From the NCBI GenBank assembly GCA_963764685.1, contig CAVXTT010000016.1, positions 186,001-250,000 of the forward strand: a stretch of 64,000 nt of DNA, read 5' to 3'. The notes beneath the pieces were generated by a model. It was not told where the DNA came from. It did no database searches and saw only the letters and a program-made list of their open reading frames with translations. Within the stretch, counting starts at the first letter, position 1. Each line of letters starts with the position of its first letter. A program made the translations under genes and the position numbers. The stretch is from CAVXTT01 sp963764685 (GTDB lineage: Bacteria > Bacteroidota > Ignavibacteria > Ignavibacteriales > Ignavibacteriaceae). Shown here one piece after another: positions 11,209 to 21,211 of this stretch.

Positions 11209-12399
11209 TTGCTTTCTGAACTTGTCAACAAGATCACTGTTTCTCCCACAATGAGAGTAGCAGCAGAAGCCAAGAAAATGAAATCCGAGGGATTCAATAT
11301 TATTGACCTAAGTGTCGGCGAGCCGGATTTCCCTACACCGTTAAATATAAAGGAAGCAGCAAAAAAAGCACTCGATTCCGAAATGACTAAGTATACCATT
11401 AACGCTGGTACTGTTGAATTAAGAAAAGTGATAGCTGAGAAATTTAGAAAGGATAACGGTTTAAATTATAATCTGAATGAAATAATTGTATCGAATGGAG
11501 CCAAGCAGAGTTGTTTTAACTCAATTCAGTCGGTGGTTTATAAGGAGGACGAAGTAATAATTCCTGCTCCATATTGGGTTTCATATCCCGAAATGGTTAC
11601 CCTGGCACACGGGAAATCTGTAATTGTTGAGACAAGTCAAAAGAACGGCTTCAAGATAACCCCCGCTGAATTAGAAAAAGCAATAACCAGTAAAACCAGG
11701 CTGTTTATTCTCTGTAATCCTTCAAACCCGACAGGTTCCACCTATACAAGAAAAGAACTGGAGGATATTGCCGATGTCTGTTCGGGAAAAGATTTTTTTA
11801 TTCTTTCCGATGAAATTTATGAGAAACTGGTATACGATAATTTCAGATTCGTCAGCTTTGCCTCGCTAAGTGATGAGATGCAAAGAAGAACTATAGTTGT
11901 GAACGGTGTATCAAAATCTTATTCAATGACCGGTTGGCGGATCGGCTATGCAGCCGGACCCGAAGAGATAATTAAAGCTATCGATAAAATACAAAGCCAT
12001 AGCACTTCTCACGCATCATCTATTTCACAATATGCAACAGTTGAAGCATTATCAGGACCCCAGGATGAAATTGACTTTATGAGAAATGAGTTCCAAAAAA
12101 GAAGAGATTACTTCTTTAAGGAGCTTAGTTCAATAAAAGGTATTACCTGTTATAAACCGGAAGGGGCTTTCTTCCTGTTTCCTAATATTTCTGCATATTT
12201 TGGTAAGACGACTGATGTTCTTAAAGTAACCGATTCATTCGATTTTGCGATGTACCTGCTTTATGATGCTCATGTAGCAACTGTTCCTGGGAGTTCATTT
12301 GGCGCAGAGGGGTACAACCGTTTTTCCTATGCCGTCTCACTGGATACACTGGCTGATGCAGCAGACAGGATAAAAAAAGCTTTAAGTAAATTAAAGTGA
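11209..12399 (+). CDS. Aspartate/aromatic aminotransferase, class I PLP fold
   Basis: 396 aa. Starts at TTG 11209 with the strong Shine-Dalgarno AGAAGGAG at 11197-11204, giving the family N-terminus LSELVNKITVSPTMRVAAEA. Motifs of the AspC/AspB (subfamily 1-gamma) group: LSVGEPDFPTP, NPSNPTG at about residue 170, SDEIYEKLVYD at about 205, the PLP-lysine motif SKSYSMTGWRIGYAAGP at about 237, and an Arg in NRFSYAVSLDTLADA near the C-terminus for the substrate carboxylate. It transfers the amino group of aspartate (possibly also prephenate or aromatic amino acids) to 2-oxoglutarate. It converges with aroE, 53 nt away. Confidence 0.88.
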   Translation: MLSELVNKITVSPTMRVAAEAKKMKSEGFNIIDLSVGEPDFPTPLNIKEAAKKALDSEMTKYTINAGTVELRKVIAEKFRKDNGLNYNLNEIIVSNGAKQSCFNSIQSVVYKEDEVIIPAPYWVSYPEMVTLAHGKSVIVETSQKNGFKITPAELEKAITSKTRLFILCNPSNPTGSTYTRKELEDIADVCSGKDFFILSDEIYEKLVYDNFRFVSFASLSDEMQRRTIVVNGVSKSYSMTGWRIGYAAGPEEIIKAIDKIQSHSTSHASSISQYATVEALSGPQDEIDFMRNEFQKRRDYFFKELSSIKGITCYKPEGAFFLFPNISAYFGKTTDVLKVTDSFDFAMYLLYDAHVATVPGSSFGAEGYNRFSYAVSLDTLADAADRIKKALSKLK

Positions 12400-12452
12400 A
12401 AGGTTAACTTATCTTGTTTTCCCCTGTACAATGAAATGATCAGGGAGGGAAG

Positions 12453-13325
12453 TTAGTCCATAAGGACGAGCTGTAAGGATTTATGCAGTTCTTCGACAGG
12501 GAGTTCCTCACCAGTCCATAATTCAAATGCTTTTGCTGCCTGGAACACCAGCATCTTTAATCCGTCAATTGTTTCTGCCCCTGCAGCTGACGCTAATTTA
12601 AGCAGTTTGGTCTGCATTGGATTATAGACCAGGTCAAAAACAATCTGCTCTTTAGTAAAGGAATTTTCAATAATTGTGATGGAATCCTCTATATCGGGGT
12701 ACATACCTACAGGAGTGGTATTTACAATAAGTTTTGATTTCCTGAGGGTTTCTACAATTTCCGGGGGGAATAATTCGAAAGTAGTAATTTCCTCAAATCT
12801 CATCTTATCCTTAAAATATCTTTTTAGTGCATCGGCTCTCTGCTCAGTCCGGTTTATAATATTAATATTGGATGGTTTAAAATTTCTGATAAGTGTATAA
12901 ACAACGGCACGTGCTGCACCGCCGGCACCAATTACACTCACTTCCTGACCTAAAATGGAATCCCTGAAGGGGAGAAGTGATTCATAAACTCCGTGTGCAT
13001 CTGTATTATAGCCGTCAAGTTTCCCGTGGTCATTAACTATTGTATTAACAGCCCCGATTATCGAAGCTTCTTCTGATACCTCATTCATAAACTGCAGGAT
13101 ATTTTCCTTATGCGGGATAGTTACATTAAAACCCCTGATCCCCAGCGCTACCATTCCTTTTAGTGCATTTTTAAGATTAGCCGCCGGGACATCGAATGGA
13201 AGATATATGTAATCCAGCTTCTTTAATTCGATAGTTACATTATGAATGAAAGGGGAGTAGGAATGTTTAATTGGATGACCGATTAGTCCTATCACCTGGG
13301 TATTGACACGAAAAGTATTTTTCAT
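12453..13325 (-). CDS. aroE: Shikimate dehydrogenase
   Basis: 290 aa. It reduces 3-dehydroshikimate to shikimate with NADPH in aromatic amino-acid synthesis. Motifs: GLIGHPIKHSYSPFIHN (substrate Ser pair), NVTIPHKE with the catalytic Lys, YNTDAHGVYESL with the catalytic Asp, the dinucleotide-binding VIGAGGAARAVVYTL, NTTPVGMYP, and the C-terminal DGLKMLVFQAAKAFELWTG. The length is normal. Single-gene unit. Confidence 0.95.
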   Translation of the reverse strand: MKNTFRVNTQVIGLIGHPIKHSYSPFIHNVTIELKKLDYIYLPFDVPAANLKNALKGMVALGIRGFNVTIPHKENILQFMNEVSEEASIIGAVNTIVNDHGKLDGYNTDAHGVYESLLPFRDSILGQEVSVIGAGGAARAVVYTLIRNFKPSNINIINRTEQRADALKRYFKDKMRFEEITTFELFPPEIVETLRKSKLIVNTTPVGMYPDIEDSITIIENSFTKEQIVFDLVYNPMQTKLLKLASAAGAETIDGLKMLVFQAAKAFELWTGEELPVEELHKSLQLVLMD

Positions 13326-13484
13326 TAATTATAATAATAGAAAATTTTCAGGAGTAAAAATAACTCTTTCAAAGTTATATAAAAAGAAATACTGTTGAAG
13401 TGATAATAAAAAGGGGTGGATTTCTGAGAAGTTCTTAGTTACAGGATCTTAGTTCCTGGTTAATAAAATAGCACCGGGAATAAA

Positions 13485-14904
13485 TTAAAACTCTCCAAGC
13501 AGCTTCTTGAAAAGTTTAGAGGATTTAATTTCCGGATATTCTTTTGCGAACTCTAATTTGATCTCCGGATCTAATTTAAATGCCTGCTTCAGGCAATCAA
13601 CGGCATCCTGTGTACGGCTAAGTATAAATTTCACCTTTGCTTTTCCGTAATAAGCAGAAGCATCCTTGGGATTGATATCTATGCACTGCTCATAAGCACT
13701 TAGCGCTTCAAGCCAGTCCCCCATTTCAAAATATGTTTCCGCAAGGTTAAACCATATTTCAAAGTTAACAGGTTCGAGTTTTAATGCAGATGTATAGCTC
13801 TGAGCAGCTTCCTGAAGCTTTCCGAGAGAATATTCAAGATCTGCCTTAGCATACCAGGCATCGGCGCAATCCTGCGAAAGGGAGATTGCTTTGTTAAAAT
13901 CTTTTAATGCCAGGTGATATTTGCCAACCGAATCATAACAGAAACCCCTCGCCAAAAAGGCTTCATAATATTCATCGTTAAGGGAGATGGCATCTGTGTA
14001 ATATTTTATTGCTGTACTTGTGTCACCCAGCTCTTCATATATATTGGCGATATTATAACAGGATGCCTCATCTGTCTGATCAATTTCATATGATTTCTTG
14101 AAGCACTCAATTGCCTGCTGAAACTTGTTCAGATCGGCAAGAGCATTACCTTTATTGAACCAGGCGCTGGCAAAATCATCTTTTATGGCAGTAGCAAAAT
14201 CGTAGCTGTCGATTGCCTGCTCTAATTTATTCATCTTGACAAGTACGATCCCCCTGTTATACCATCCATTCGCGTTATATGGGTCAATATCAATGAATTT
14301 ATCGTAGGAATGCAGTGCCATATTAAGATCATTTAATGCTTCATAACAGAAAGCGAGTTCATAGTATGCTTCCTCAAACTGAGGGTCGATCTCTATGACC
14401 TGGTTTAAGATAAGTGATAGCTTCTGAGGTCCTGTTCTTTCTCTGGCAGAGAAGGGCAAGGTTAAATAATGCATCTTCATTATTTGGTTCATTGTTTAAT
14501 GCCTTCCTCAAAGTTTCTCCGGCAGCCTCATATAAACCTAGATTCTCCTCGGCCGTTGCTTTATCGATCAGGGTCTCGGTATCTCCGGGATTCAGGGATA
14601 AGGATTTGTCAAAACAGGAGAGAGCTTCGTCAAAACGGAATAAACCGTTTAGAAAGACGCCGCTTTTCATCCAATATTCAGAATTATAAGGGAAATGTTC
14701 AAGAAGTGCATCAGCAAATTCCAATCCTTCAATATATTTATCGTGATCTATGCAGAGCTGGACGGTTTCTTCAAGAGTTTCAATTGCACCATATATATTT
14801 CCGCTCGTAATTATGTCTTTGCATCTCTCAATTTCATCATTGAGGTGCTTTCCATATGTGTAGAAATTTTCTTCAGAATCATAATTAGAGCTGCTGCAGG
14901 ACAT
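13485..14904 (-). CDS. Tetratricopeptide-repeat protein (one frameshift)
   Basis: About 470 aa once the frame break near 14430 is joined. The N-terminal part runs from 14904 (MSCSSSNYDSEENF) to the repeat NNEDALFNLALL, and the C-terminal part picks up at LILNQVIEIDPQFEEAYYELAFCYEAL and runs to 13485. It is almost entirely TPR units of 34 residues (for example YNANGWYNRGIVLVKMNKLEQAIDSYDFA), at least a dozen. No signal peptide or membrane helix, so probably a cytoplasmic scaffold. The partner is unknown and the neighbours (aroE, sucC) give no hint. Confidence 0.8.
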
Positions 14905-15312
14905 CCACTTCTCCTAAGGATTGAAAAGTACGAGAAAAATGTAAGTCTATTCGGGTATAAAATCAAGCTTAATCTGTCATCCTGCAAATTAAATTTTTAA
15001 GAGATATATCCGGTTTCACAGCACTTAAAAAATTGCGTTTTTATATCAAATAAAGCCTTTTCTTAAAAATGAGAAGCCCAAAACCAAAGCTATTTAGATG
15101 TTTTGATAGGTGGAATTGCTAGACACAATATTATGTAAATGATGTGTAATAATGAGGCATTTCTCTAACCTTGGTATCTGAACCCGGGATAACTGGAATT
15201 ACGGGTTCATTGATGAATTTTATATAATTTTTTGATATCTCTTTTTACTCAAATCGGAGGATATTGAATTCTGAAGGAAGGGGGCGTGAACTTCGGATTC
15301 GGGAGATGAAAT
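14905..15312. other. Intergenic region without a recognisable gene
   Basis: About 400 nt between the TPR gene start and the sucC terminator. I see only AT-rich sequence and a weak hairpin (GAACCCG...CGGGTTC near 15178-15208). No ORF with family character and no RNA gene. It should hold the TPR gene promoter. Confidence 0.6.
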
Positions 15313-15357
15313 CAATAAAGAAAAAGGCCTTAGCCGGATATTTTGACTAAAGCCTTT
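15313..15357 (-). terminator. Rho-independent terminator of sucC
   Basis: Read on the minus strand: AAAGGCTTTAG, 13-nt loop, CTAAGGCCTTT (11 bp with one G-U), then TTTTTCTTTATT. It lies about 50 nt beyond the sucC stop. Confidence 0.8.
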
Positions 15358-15372
15358 AATTTTTTTTAGATC

Positions 15373-15390
15373 CACGGCTCAAAAGCCGTG
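15373..15390. repeat. Short palindrome CACGGCT-CAAA-AGCCGTG
   Basis: Perfect 7-bp inverted repeat with a 4-nt CAAA spacer between the sucC stop and its terminator. It resembles other short palindromes in this window (18971, 19041, 49068). Confidence 0.6.
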
Positions 15391-15407
15391 TCATTTTAAA
15401 ATAAATA

Positions 15408-16623
15408 TCACTTCTTTATCACGGCAGTTACTTTTTCTGCAGCTTCCTTTAGAGATTTGGCAACTTCAAAGTTTAATCCTGATTCCTGTAATAACACTGC
15501 TGCTTCTTTTGCATTTGTGCCTTCCAGCCTGACCACGATGGGAACGTGTACATCCATTTCCCGTGCAGCATCAATTACTCCCTGGGCTACACGGTCGCAT
15601 CTTACAATTCCGCCGAAAATATTAATAAGGATTGCTTTAACATTAGGGTCTGAAAGAATAATCTTAAATCCGTTGGAGACAGTTGTTTTATTTGCACCTC
15701 CGCCTACGTCAAGAAAGTTAGCAGGTTCGCCGCCGGCAAGTTTAATGATATCCATTGTAGCCATTGCAAGTCCGGCGCCATTAACCATACAACCGACATT
15801 TCCCTCAAGCTTGATATAATTAAGATTAAATTTTGATGCTTCAATTTCCAGCGGATCCTCTTCATCCAGATCACGATAAGCTGCAATATCCTGATGGCGG
15901 TAAAGCGCATTGTCATCGAAGTTCATTTTTCCGTCAAGAGCGATTATCTTGTTATCATTTGTAAGGACAAGAGGATTTATTTCGAGCATAGAAGCATCTG
16001 TCTGCTCATATGCTGTATAAAGTCTGCTTATAAACTTAACAAAGCTTTTAAATGCATCTCCTTCCAGTCCTAAAGCAAATGCAAGTTTTCTTGCCTGGTA
16101 AGGCTGAAGACCTACAGCCGGATCTACCCATTCCTTGATTATTTTTTCAGGAGTTTCCGCAGCGACTTTTTCTATCTCAACTCCTCCTTCAGTTGAAGCC
16201 ATAATTACATTTTTAGAAACAGAACGGTCAAGCAGAATTCCGAGATAAAATTCTTTTGAATAATCCAGTCCTTCAGTAATGAACAAGGTCTTTACAATTT
16301 TCCCTTCGCTGCCTGTCTGGTGAGTTACAAGGAGATTGCCGAGCATTTTCTGGGCATATTCCCTGGCTTTATCTACAGAAGTTGTAAATTTCACACCTCC
16401 CTCGAGGATCAACTCCTCACTGGTTCGATGGATTGTACAATTTCCCTTTTCCTCTGCCGCCTGCGTGGATCTGGGATTTTACTACAAATTGATTTAGTCC
16501 TCTTGACTGCAATGTATTTATAGCATTGTCGAACTCAGACATATTTTTTATTGCTACGCCATCCTGCACAGGGACACCATATTTTTTAAGTATCTCCTTT
16601 GCCTGGAACTCGTGTATTTTCAT
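15408..16623 (-). CDS. sucC: Succinyl-CoA ligase (ADP-forming) beta subunit (one frameshift)
   Basis: About 400 aa. ATP-grasp enzyme of the citric acid cycle that interconverts succinyl-CoA and succinate with ATP formation, as a heterotetramer with SucD. N-terminal part MKIHEFQAKEILKKYGVPV...VVKSQIHAGGRGKGKLYNP starts at 16623 and meets a stop near 16417. The next frame continues EELILEGGVKF through LEINPLVLT, DGKMNFDDNALYR, GCMVNGAGLAMATMD, FLDVGGGAN and NIFGGIVRCD. The break is a single-nt slip near 16420-16440 in an otherwise full-length essential-type gene. sucD is not adjacent, which is less usual. Confidence 0.93.
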
Positions 16624-16657
16624 TTTAACCTTCTGATAATTTATTTTTATGTTTTTA

Positions 16658-18286
16658 TTACTTTGTCATAAACGGGTAACGCCAGTCTTTCGGAGGATCA
16701 AATGTTTCCTTTATTGTCCTTATAGTCATCCATCTCATAAGATTCATTCCGCTGCCTGCCTTATCATTTGTTCCGGAAGCTCTGCCGCCTCCAAACGGCT
16801 GTTGTCCTACAACAGCACCTGTCGGTTTGTCGTTAATATAAAAATTACCGGCAGTGTTTCTCAGTCTGTTCGACATTTTTACAATTACTTCACGGTCTTT
16901 TGCCCAGACAGCACCGGTTAAAGCATAAGGGGATGTTTCATCACATAATTCAAGTGTTTCTTCAAATTTATTATCATCATATACATATATTGTAAAAACA
17001 GGACCGAAGATCTCTTCTTCCATTGTTTTGAACTTTGGATTTGTGGTCAGTATTGTAGTCGGCTCAACAAAATATCCTTTAGAGTCATCAAAGTTTCCGC
17101 CGGTAATTATTTCAGCATCCTTTGCTTTCTGGGCATACTTGATATAACCGGTTATAGATTCAAAAGCACCTTTATCAATTACCGCCCCCATAAAGTTTGT
17201 GAAATCTTCAACATCCCCCATTTTTATCTGGTTAACAGTGGAACAATACTTTTCGCGGAACTCTGCCCAGATTGATTTAGGTATATACATTCTTGATGCG
17301 GCGCTGCATTTTTGTCCCTGGTATTCAAATGCGCCTCTTACTGCAGCAACAACAAGTGCATCAACATCTGCAGAATTATGAGCAAATATAAAATCCTTCC
17401 CGCCTGTTTCGCCCACTATGCGTGGATAATATTTCATCCCTTTCATATTATCTGCAATGGTTTTCCACATACCCTGAAACACCGCAGTTGAGCCTGTAAA
17501 ATGGATACCTGCAAGATTCGGATTACTCATTGCAGGAGTTCCTACTTGTCCTCCCGAACCGGGTACAAAATTAATAACACCCTTCGGCAGTCCTGCCTCT
17601 TCAAAAAGCTTCATAAGGAAATATGCCGAATAGACAGCACTGGAAGCTGGTTTCCATAAAGAAACATTTCCAACTATTGCCGGTGAAGTTGGCAGGTTTC
17701 CTGCGATGGATGTAAAGTTGAAAGGAGTTACTGCAAATATATAGCCTTCAAGAGGTCTGTACTCCAGGCGATTCCAGGTGCCGGGGGATGAAAATGGCTG
17801 TTCATTCATTAATTGAGTGAAGAAATATGAATTGAACCTGTAGAAATCAATAAGCTCGCAGGCGGAATCAATTTCAGCCTGGTGAGCTGTTTTTGACTGC
17901 CCCAACATCGTTGCAGCATTAATAGTTGATCTCCAGGAACCTGCTAACAGATCTGCCATCTTTAAAAATATGGCAACCCGATGTTCCCATGGCATTATTG
18001 ACCAGGTCTTCCATGCCTGAAGTGCAGCTTCAATAGCCATTTCAACTTCTTTTTTGCCTGCTTTATGATAAACACCTAAAACGTGGCTATGGTTGTGAGG
18101 GATTCTGATCTCTTCGGTGTTTCCTGTTTTAACCTCTTCACCGCCTATAATTAATGGGATTTCCGTTCTTTGAAGTTTGAGTTCGTTGATTTTATTCTTT
18201 AATTCTTCTCTTTCAGGGCTTCCTGCTTTGTAAGCTTTAACCGGTTCGTTCTGTGGCTGGGGTACTTTGAAATACGCGTTGGACAT
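16658..18286 (-). CDS. pruA: L-glutamate gamma-semialdehyde (1-pyrroline-5-carboxylate) dehydrogenase
   Basis: 542 aa, the standalone P5C dehydrogenase length. It oxidises glutamate semialdehyde to glutamate with NAD+ in proline catabolism. Aldehyde dehydrogenase motifs: EGYIFAVTPFNFTSIAGN, LWKPASSAVYSAY, GIHFTGSTAVF, the catalytic-Glu motif VGETGGKDF, the catalytic-Cys motif FEYQGQKCSAASRMYIP, EEEIFGPVFTIYVYDD, and the C-terminal QQPFGGGRASGTNDKAG. It lies 34 nt upstream of sucC on the same strand, so the two may share a transcript linking proline carbon to the TCA cycle. No proline dehydrogenase gene is present in the window. Confidence 0.94.
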   Translation of the reverse strand: MSNAYFKVPQPQNEPVKAYKAGSPEREELKNKINELKLQRTEIPLIIGGEEVKTGNTEEIRIPHNHSHVLGVYHKAGKKEVEMAIEAALQAWKTWSIMPWEHRVAIFLKMADLLAGSWRSTINAATMLGQSKTAHQAEIDSACELIDFYRFNSYFFTQLMNEQPFSSPGTWNRLEYRPLEGYIFAVTPFNFTSIAGNLPTSPAIVGNVSLWKPASSAVYSAYFLMKLFEEAGLPKGVINFVPGSGGQVGTPAMSNPNLAGIHFTGSTAVFQGMWKTIADNMKGMKYYPRIVGETGGKDFIFAHNSADVDALVVAAVRGAFEYQGQKCSAASRMYIPKSIWAEFREKYCSTVNQIKMGDVEDFTNFMGAVIDKGAFESITGYIKYAQKAKDAEIITGGNFDDSKGYFVEPTTILTTNPKFKTMEEEIFGPVFTIYVYDDNKFEETLELCDETSPYALTGAVWAKDREVIVKMSNRLRNTAGNFYINDKPTGAVVGQQPFGGGRASGTNDKAGSGMNLMRWMTIRTIKETFDPPKDWRYPFMTK

Positions 18287-18602
18287 ACACTCCTCTAGAT
18301 AAAAAAAATATACAAAATATCTTTAAAATTACGGGTTTGAAGATAGATAAGCAATCCTGAATGGGTGCAGGAATATGGATGTTCTTCTTAGATTAAAGAA
18401 CTAAACGGTCAAATAACTATATCTGTCTCAAATGATGAAATAAGAAATAAAAAAGAAAGCAATAAAATTCCATACAATGTTTCCTTTTTAATATCGGATT
18501 TACACGAATCTTTATAAGAACAGGGGATCAGACAACTCCTATTGGATTTAATGCAATTACCCGGAAAGATCTGACCAAACACTTATTTTCAGTCCTATCT
18601 CT

Positions 18603-18726
18603 CCCGGTACCTAACCCCTTTAACCTCCATACAACCCTTCTTCGAGGGTAATGTTATAGTAGGCGTTTAGTAGGACATAGTAGGGGTTGTGTAGGGGGTA
18701 GAGGCTTATAATTATTAGGTGCCGGG
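18603..18726. repeat. Imperfect long inverted repeat, about 124 nt
   Basis: Outer arms CCCGGTACCTAA (18603-18614) and TTAGGTGCCGGG (18715-18726) pair with one G-U. Further inside, ATACAACCC (about 18629) faces GGGGTTGTGT (about 18683). The right arm also holds three TAGTAGG repeats. It could be a small palindromic mobile repeat or a structured RNA. Confidence 0.5.
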
Positions 18727-18891
18727 TCAATTCATCTCTGGTATTTATATTGTATTGATGATTATGAAGATTTACCCCCCTACAACTGATTATTCTCTCA
18801 GGCCGTTCCATTGAGTTTTTTGGAACCTCAAGTATTTATTAATGGTTAGATAATCCAATTAAGACCTTTTGAGGATTTTCCGATTCAGAGC

Positions 18892-18931
18892 GATAAATTT
18901 ATTTTAATCCCCCTGTTAAAATAAATTTATC
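18892..18931. repeat. Perfect 16-bp inverted repeat
   Basis: GATAAATTTATTTTAA (18892-18907), loop TCCCCCTG, TTAAAATAAATTTATC (18916-18931). Fully complementary but very AT-rich. No adjacent ORF. Confidence 0.8.
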
Positions 18932-18970
18932 TGCCTGCTTTCCATCGAAAAATTGTGCATTATTCCCACA

Positions 18971-18987
18971 CCCCGTTCCAAACGGGG
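18971..18987. repeat. Short palindrome CCCCGTT-CCA-AACGGGG
   Basis: Perfect 7-bp inverted repeat with a 3-nt spacer in the gene-free region. One of several word/anti-word palindromes in the window. Confidence 0.6.
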
Positions 18988-19040
18988 ATGCTAGCGAGAC
19001 ACATTTATTAGATGGTCTTTTTTTTACTGCCTATCAGGAT

Positions 19041-19061
19041 CAACCGGTTCAAAACCGGTTG
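19041..19061. repeat. Short palindrome CAACCGGTT-CAA-AACCGGTTG
   Basis: Perfect 9-bp inverted repeat with a CAA spacer, 54 nt from the palindrome at 18971 and of the same design. Confidence 0.65.
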
Positions 19062-19307
19062 AGGGAATGAACGAACTGTAAATTATCAGGTTGGATAGAC
19101 TCCATATCTCAAGTTGCAAGGGGCAGACAAGAAGTTATGAATTGTTTTTCTGTATAAACAAATTTAACTGTTTTTATGAGGGTTTCTTTTTTTTATTGTT
19201 TTGGAAAGATATGTCAAGAACCTTATTTTCTAAACTATCTTCAATAATTACTTTTTAATTAACAAACGATATACTATTTTTAGTTTGAATCTATTTTTGA
19301 GACTTCT

Positions 19308-21134
19308 ATGGCGCTGCTTAAGCACAATAAAACTATCCCCGAGCTGTTTCAATTCCTCACCGAAGAATATGGAAAAAATTCAGACAAATTTTTAATGATG
19401 CGTAAAGTGGATAATAAATTCACCGGTATCACTTATGATGAATTTGGGATACAGACTGTAAATTTTGCACTCGGACTGGCAGTGCTCGGTATTAAAAAGG
19501 GGGATAAAGTTGCAATAATTGCAGAAAACCGCCCCGAATGGGTCTATTCCGATATGGCTATTTTAGGATTGGGTGCAATTGATGTTCCCATCTATCCCTC
19601 ATTGACACCAGAATCGATAGAATTCATTCTGAATAATTCGGAATCAAAAGGGGTCATAGTTTCTAATAAACTTCAGCTGAATAAAGTACTTAAGGTAAAG
19701 CAAAATCTCAGGTCGCTCCAGTTTATCATAATAATGAACGATAAAGACATTGTCGAAGGGGAAACTTCTCTGTACCTTTTTAAAGAAACACAGGATATGG
19801 GGAAGGCATTCGGAAGCACCCATCCCGGGTATTTCAAAAACTGTATGCAGTCCGTTAATGCACAAGACCTGTGCACAATTATTTATACCTCGGGTACTAC
19901 CGGTGAACCAAAGGGGGTAATGCTTACACATCATAATATTTTATCGAATGTAACTTCTGCACTGGAAACCTACCCGATAGGTAAGGATGATATTTTTCTG
20001 TCGTTCCTCCCTTTGTGTCATATTTTTGAGAGAATGGGGGGATATTACACAGGGTTTTCATCGGGGGGAGTAATCTGTTATGCAGAAAGTATTGAATCTG
20101 TTGCCCAGAATGTGCTGGAGGTGAAGCCGACTATTCTTACTACCGTACCGCGACTATTTGAAAGGATCTATGCCAAGATCATTAAAAATATTGAAAGCGA
20201 GCCTGTTACAAAACAGAAGATCTTTGAATGGGCAATAAACATAGGGAAGGAATATGCCAGGGCAAAAAAGGGAAAAAGAATTAGTATTGCCCTGAATGCA
20301 AAACATAAGCTGGCAGACCGGCTTGTTTTTCATAAGATCAGGGAAAAGTTAGGCGGTAAGCTAAGATTTTTTATATCCGGCGGGGCTTCACTACCGGTTG
20401 AACTGGGTGAATTTTTTGAAGCTGTTGGTATACTTATTCTTGAGGGATATGGTTTGACAGAGTCATCCCCGGTAATTGCTGCTAACAGGATTGATGATTA
20501 TAAATTCGGAACAGTTGGTAAACCTTTCCCGGGTGTTGAAATTAAAATTGCATCCGACGGGGAAATACTAGCCCGCGGCAGTAATATTATGATGGGATAT
20601 TATAAAAATAAAAAAGAAACTGCTGAGACAATTAAGGACGGCTGGCTGCACACAGGCGATATAGGCGAATTTGACCACGACGGTTTTTTGATGATTACCG
20701 ACAGGAAAAAACACCTCTTTAAAACATCGACAGGAAAATATATTGCCCCTTCACATATAGAAAATCTATTCCTTTCAAGCAAGTTCATCGACCAGTTTAT
20801 CCTGATAGGAGATAAACGAATGTTCCTAACGGCGCTCGTTGTCCCTGATTTTGACCTGCTTAAGGATTACGCCGAAGCAAACAAACTCAACTATAAAAGT
20901 TTTAATGATCTGGTAAAAAGACCTGAAGTATATAAACTGATCGATAAGGAAATTTCAGATATCCAGAAAAAGCTGGCAAATTATGAACGGGTAAGAAAGT
21001 TCACAATACTGGATCACCAATTTACACTGGAAACAGGGGAAATAACTCCAAGCCTAAAAGTTCGCAGAAAATTTATAGAGGAAAGATACCAGCATCTGAT
21101 TGACTACATGTATAACAGCATACCGGGGACTTAA
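19308..21134 (+). CDS. fadD: Long-chain acyl-CoA synthetase (AMP-forming)
   Basis: 608 aa. It activates fatty acids to acyl-CoA via acyl-AMP. Adenylate-forming motifs: the P-loop IYTSGTTGEPKGVMLTHHN at about residue 193, LPLCHIFERMGG, the A5 motif LEGYGLTESSPV at about 385, the A7 motif GWLHTGDIG, and the A8 DRKKHLFKTSTGKYIAPSHIE at about 465. The final catalytic-Lys region SLKVRRKFIEERY is at the C-terminus. This is the FAA1/long-chain subgroup common in Bacteroidota. No Shine-Dalgarno is visible. It converges with the GT39 gene. Confidence 0.92.
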   Translation: MALLKHNKTIPELFQFLTEEYGKNSDKFLMMRKVDNKFTGITYDEFGIQTVNFALGLAVLGIKKGDKVAIIAENRPEWVYSDMAILGLGAIDVPIYPSLTPESIEFILNNSESKGVIVSNKLQLNKVLKVKQNLRSLQFIIIMNDKDIVEGETSLYLFKETQDMGKAFGSTHPGYFKNCMQSVNAQDLCTIIYTSGTTGEPKGVMLTHHNILSNVTSALETYPIGKDDIFLSFLPLCHIFERMGGYYTGFSSGGVICYAESIESVAQNVLEVKPTILTTVPRLFERIYAKIIKNIESEPVTKQKIFEWAINIGKEYARAKKGKRISIALNAKHKLADRLVFHKIREKLGGKLRFFISGGASLPVELGEFFEAVGILILEGYGLTESSPVIAANRIDDYKFGTVGKPFPGVEIKIASDGEILARGSNIMMGYYKNKKETAETIKDGWLHTGDIGEFDHDGFLMITDRKKHLFKTSTGKYIAPSHIENLFLSSKFIDQFILIGDKRMFLTALVVPDFDLLKDYAEANKLNYKSFNDLVKRPEVYKLIDKEISDIQKKLANYERVRKFTILDHQFTLETGEITPSLKVRRKFIEERYQHLIDYMYNSIPGT

Positions 21135-21211
21135 AATTGGATGAATGGATGGTTGGATGACTGTATGAAAAGTGATTTGTTGATTCTGAGCTTTTGAACC
21201 AACAACAAAAC

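Larger units (their letters stand above)
18287..19307. other. Gene-free 1-kb region rich in inverted repeats
   Basis: No convincing ORF on either strand; a 63-codon minus-strand reading frame at 18620-18811 has no family character and overlaps the repeats. The region carries an imperfect inverted repeat (18603-18726), a perfect 16-bp inverted repeat (18892-18931) and two short palindromes (18971, 19041), each listed separately. It should also contain the pruA and fadD promoters. Confidence 0.6.

Noticed and set aside
18620..18811. 63-codon minus-strand reading frame in the gene-free region
   Set aside because: Overlaps the inverted repeat, no ribosome-binding site, composition unlike a protein.
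21135..21211. GGATGNNT short repeats between fadD and the GT39 gene
   Set aside because: Three imperfect 8-nt units, too short to separate from chance.
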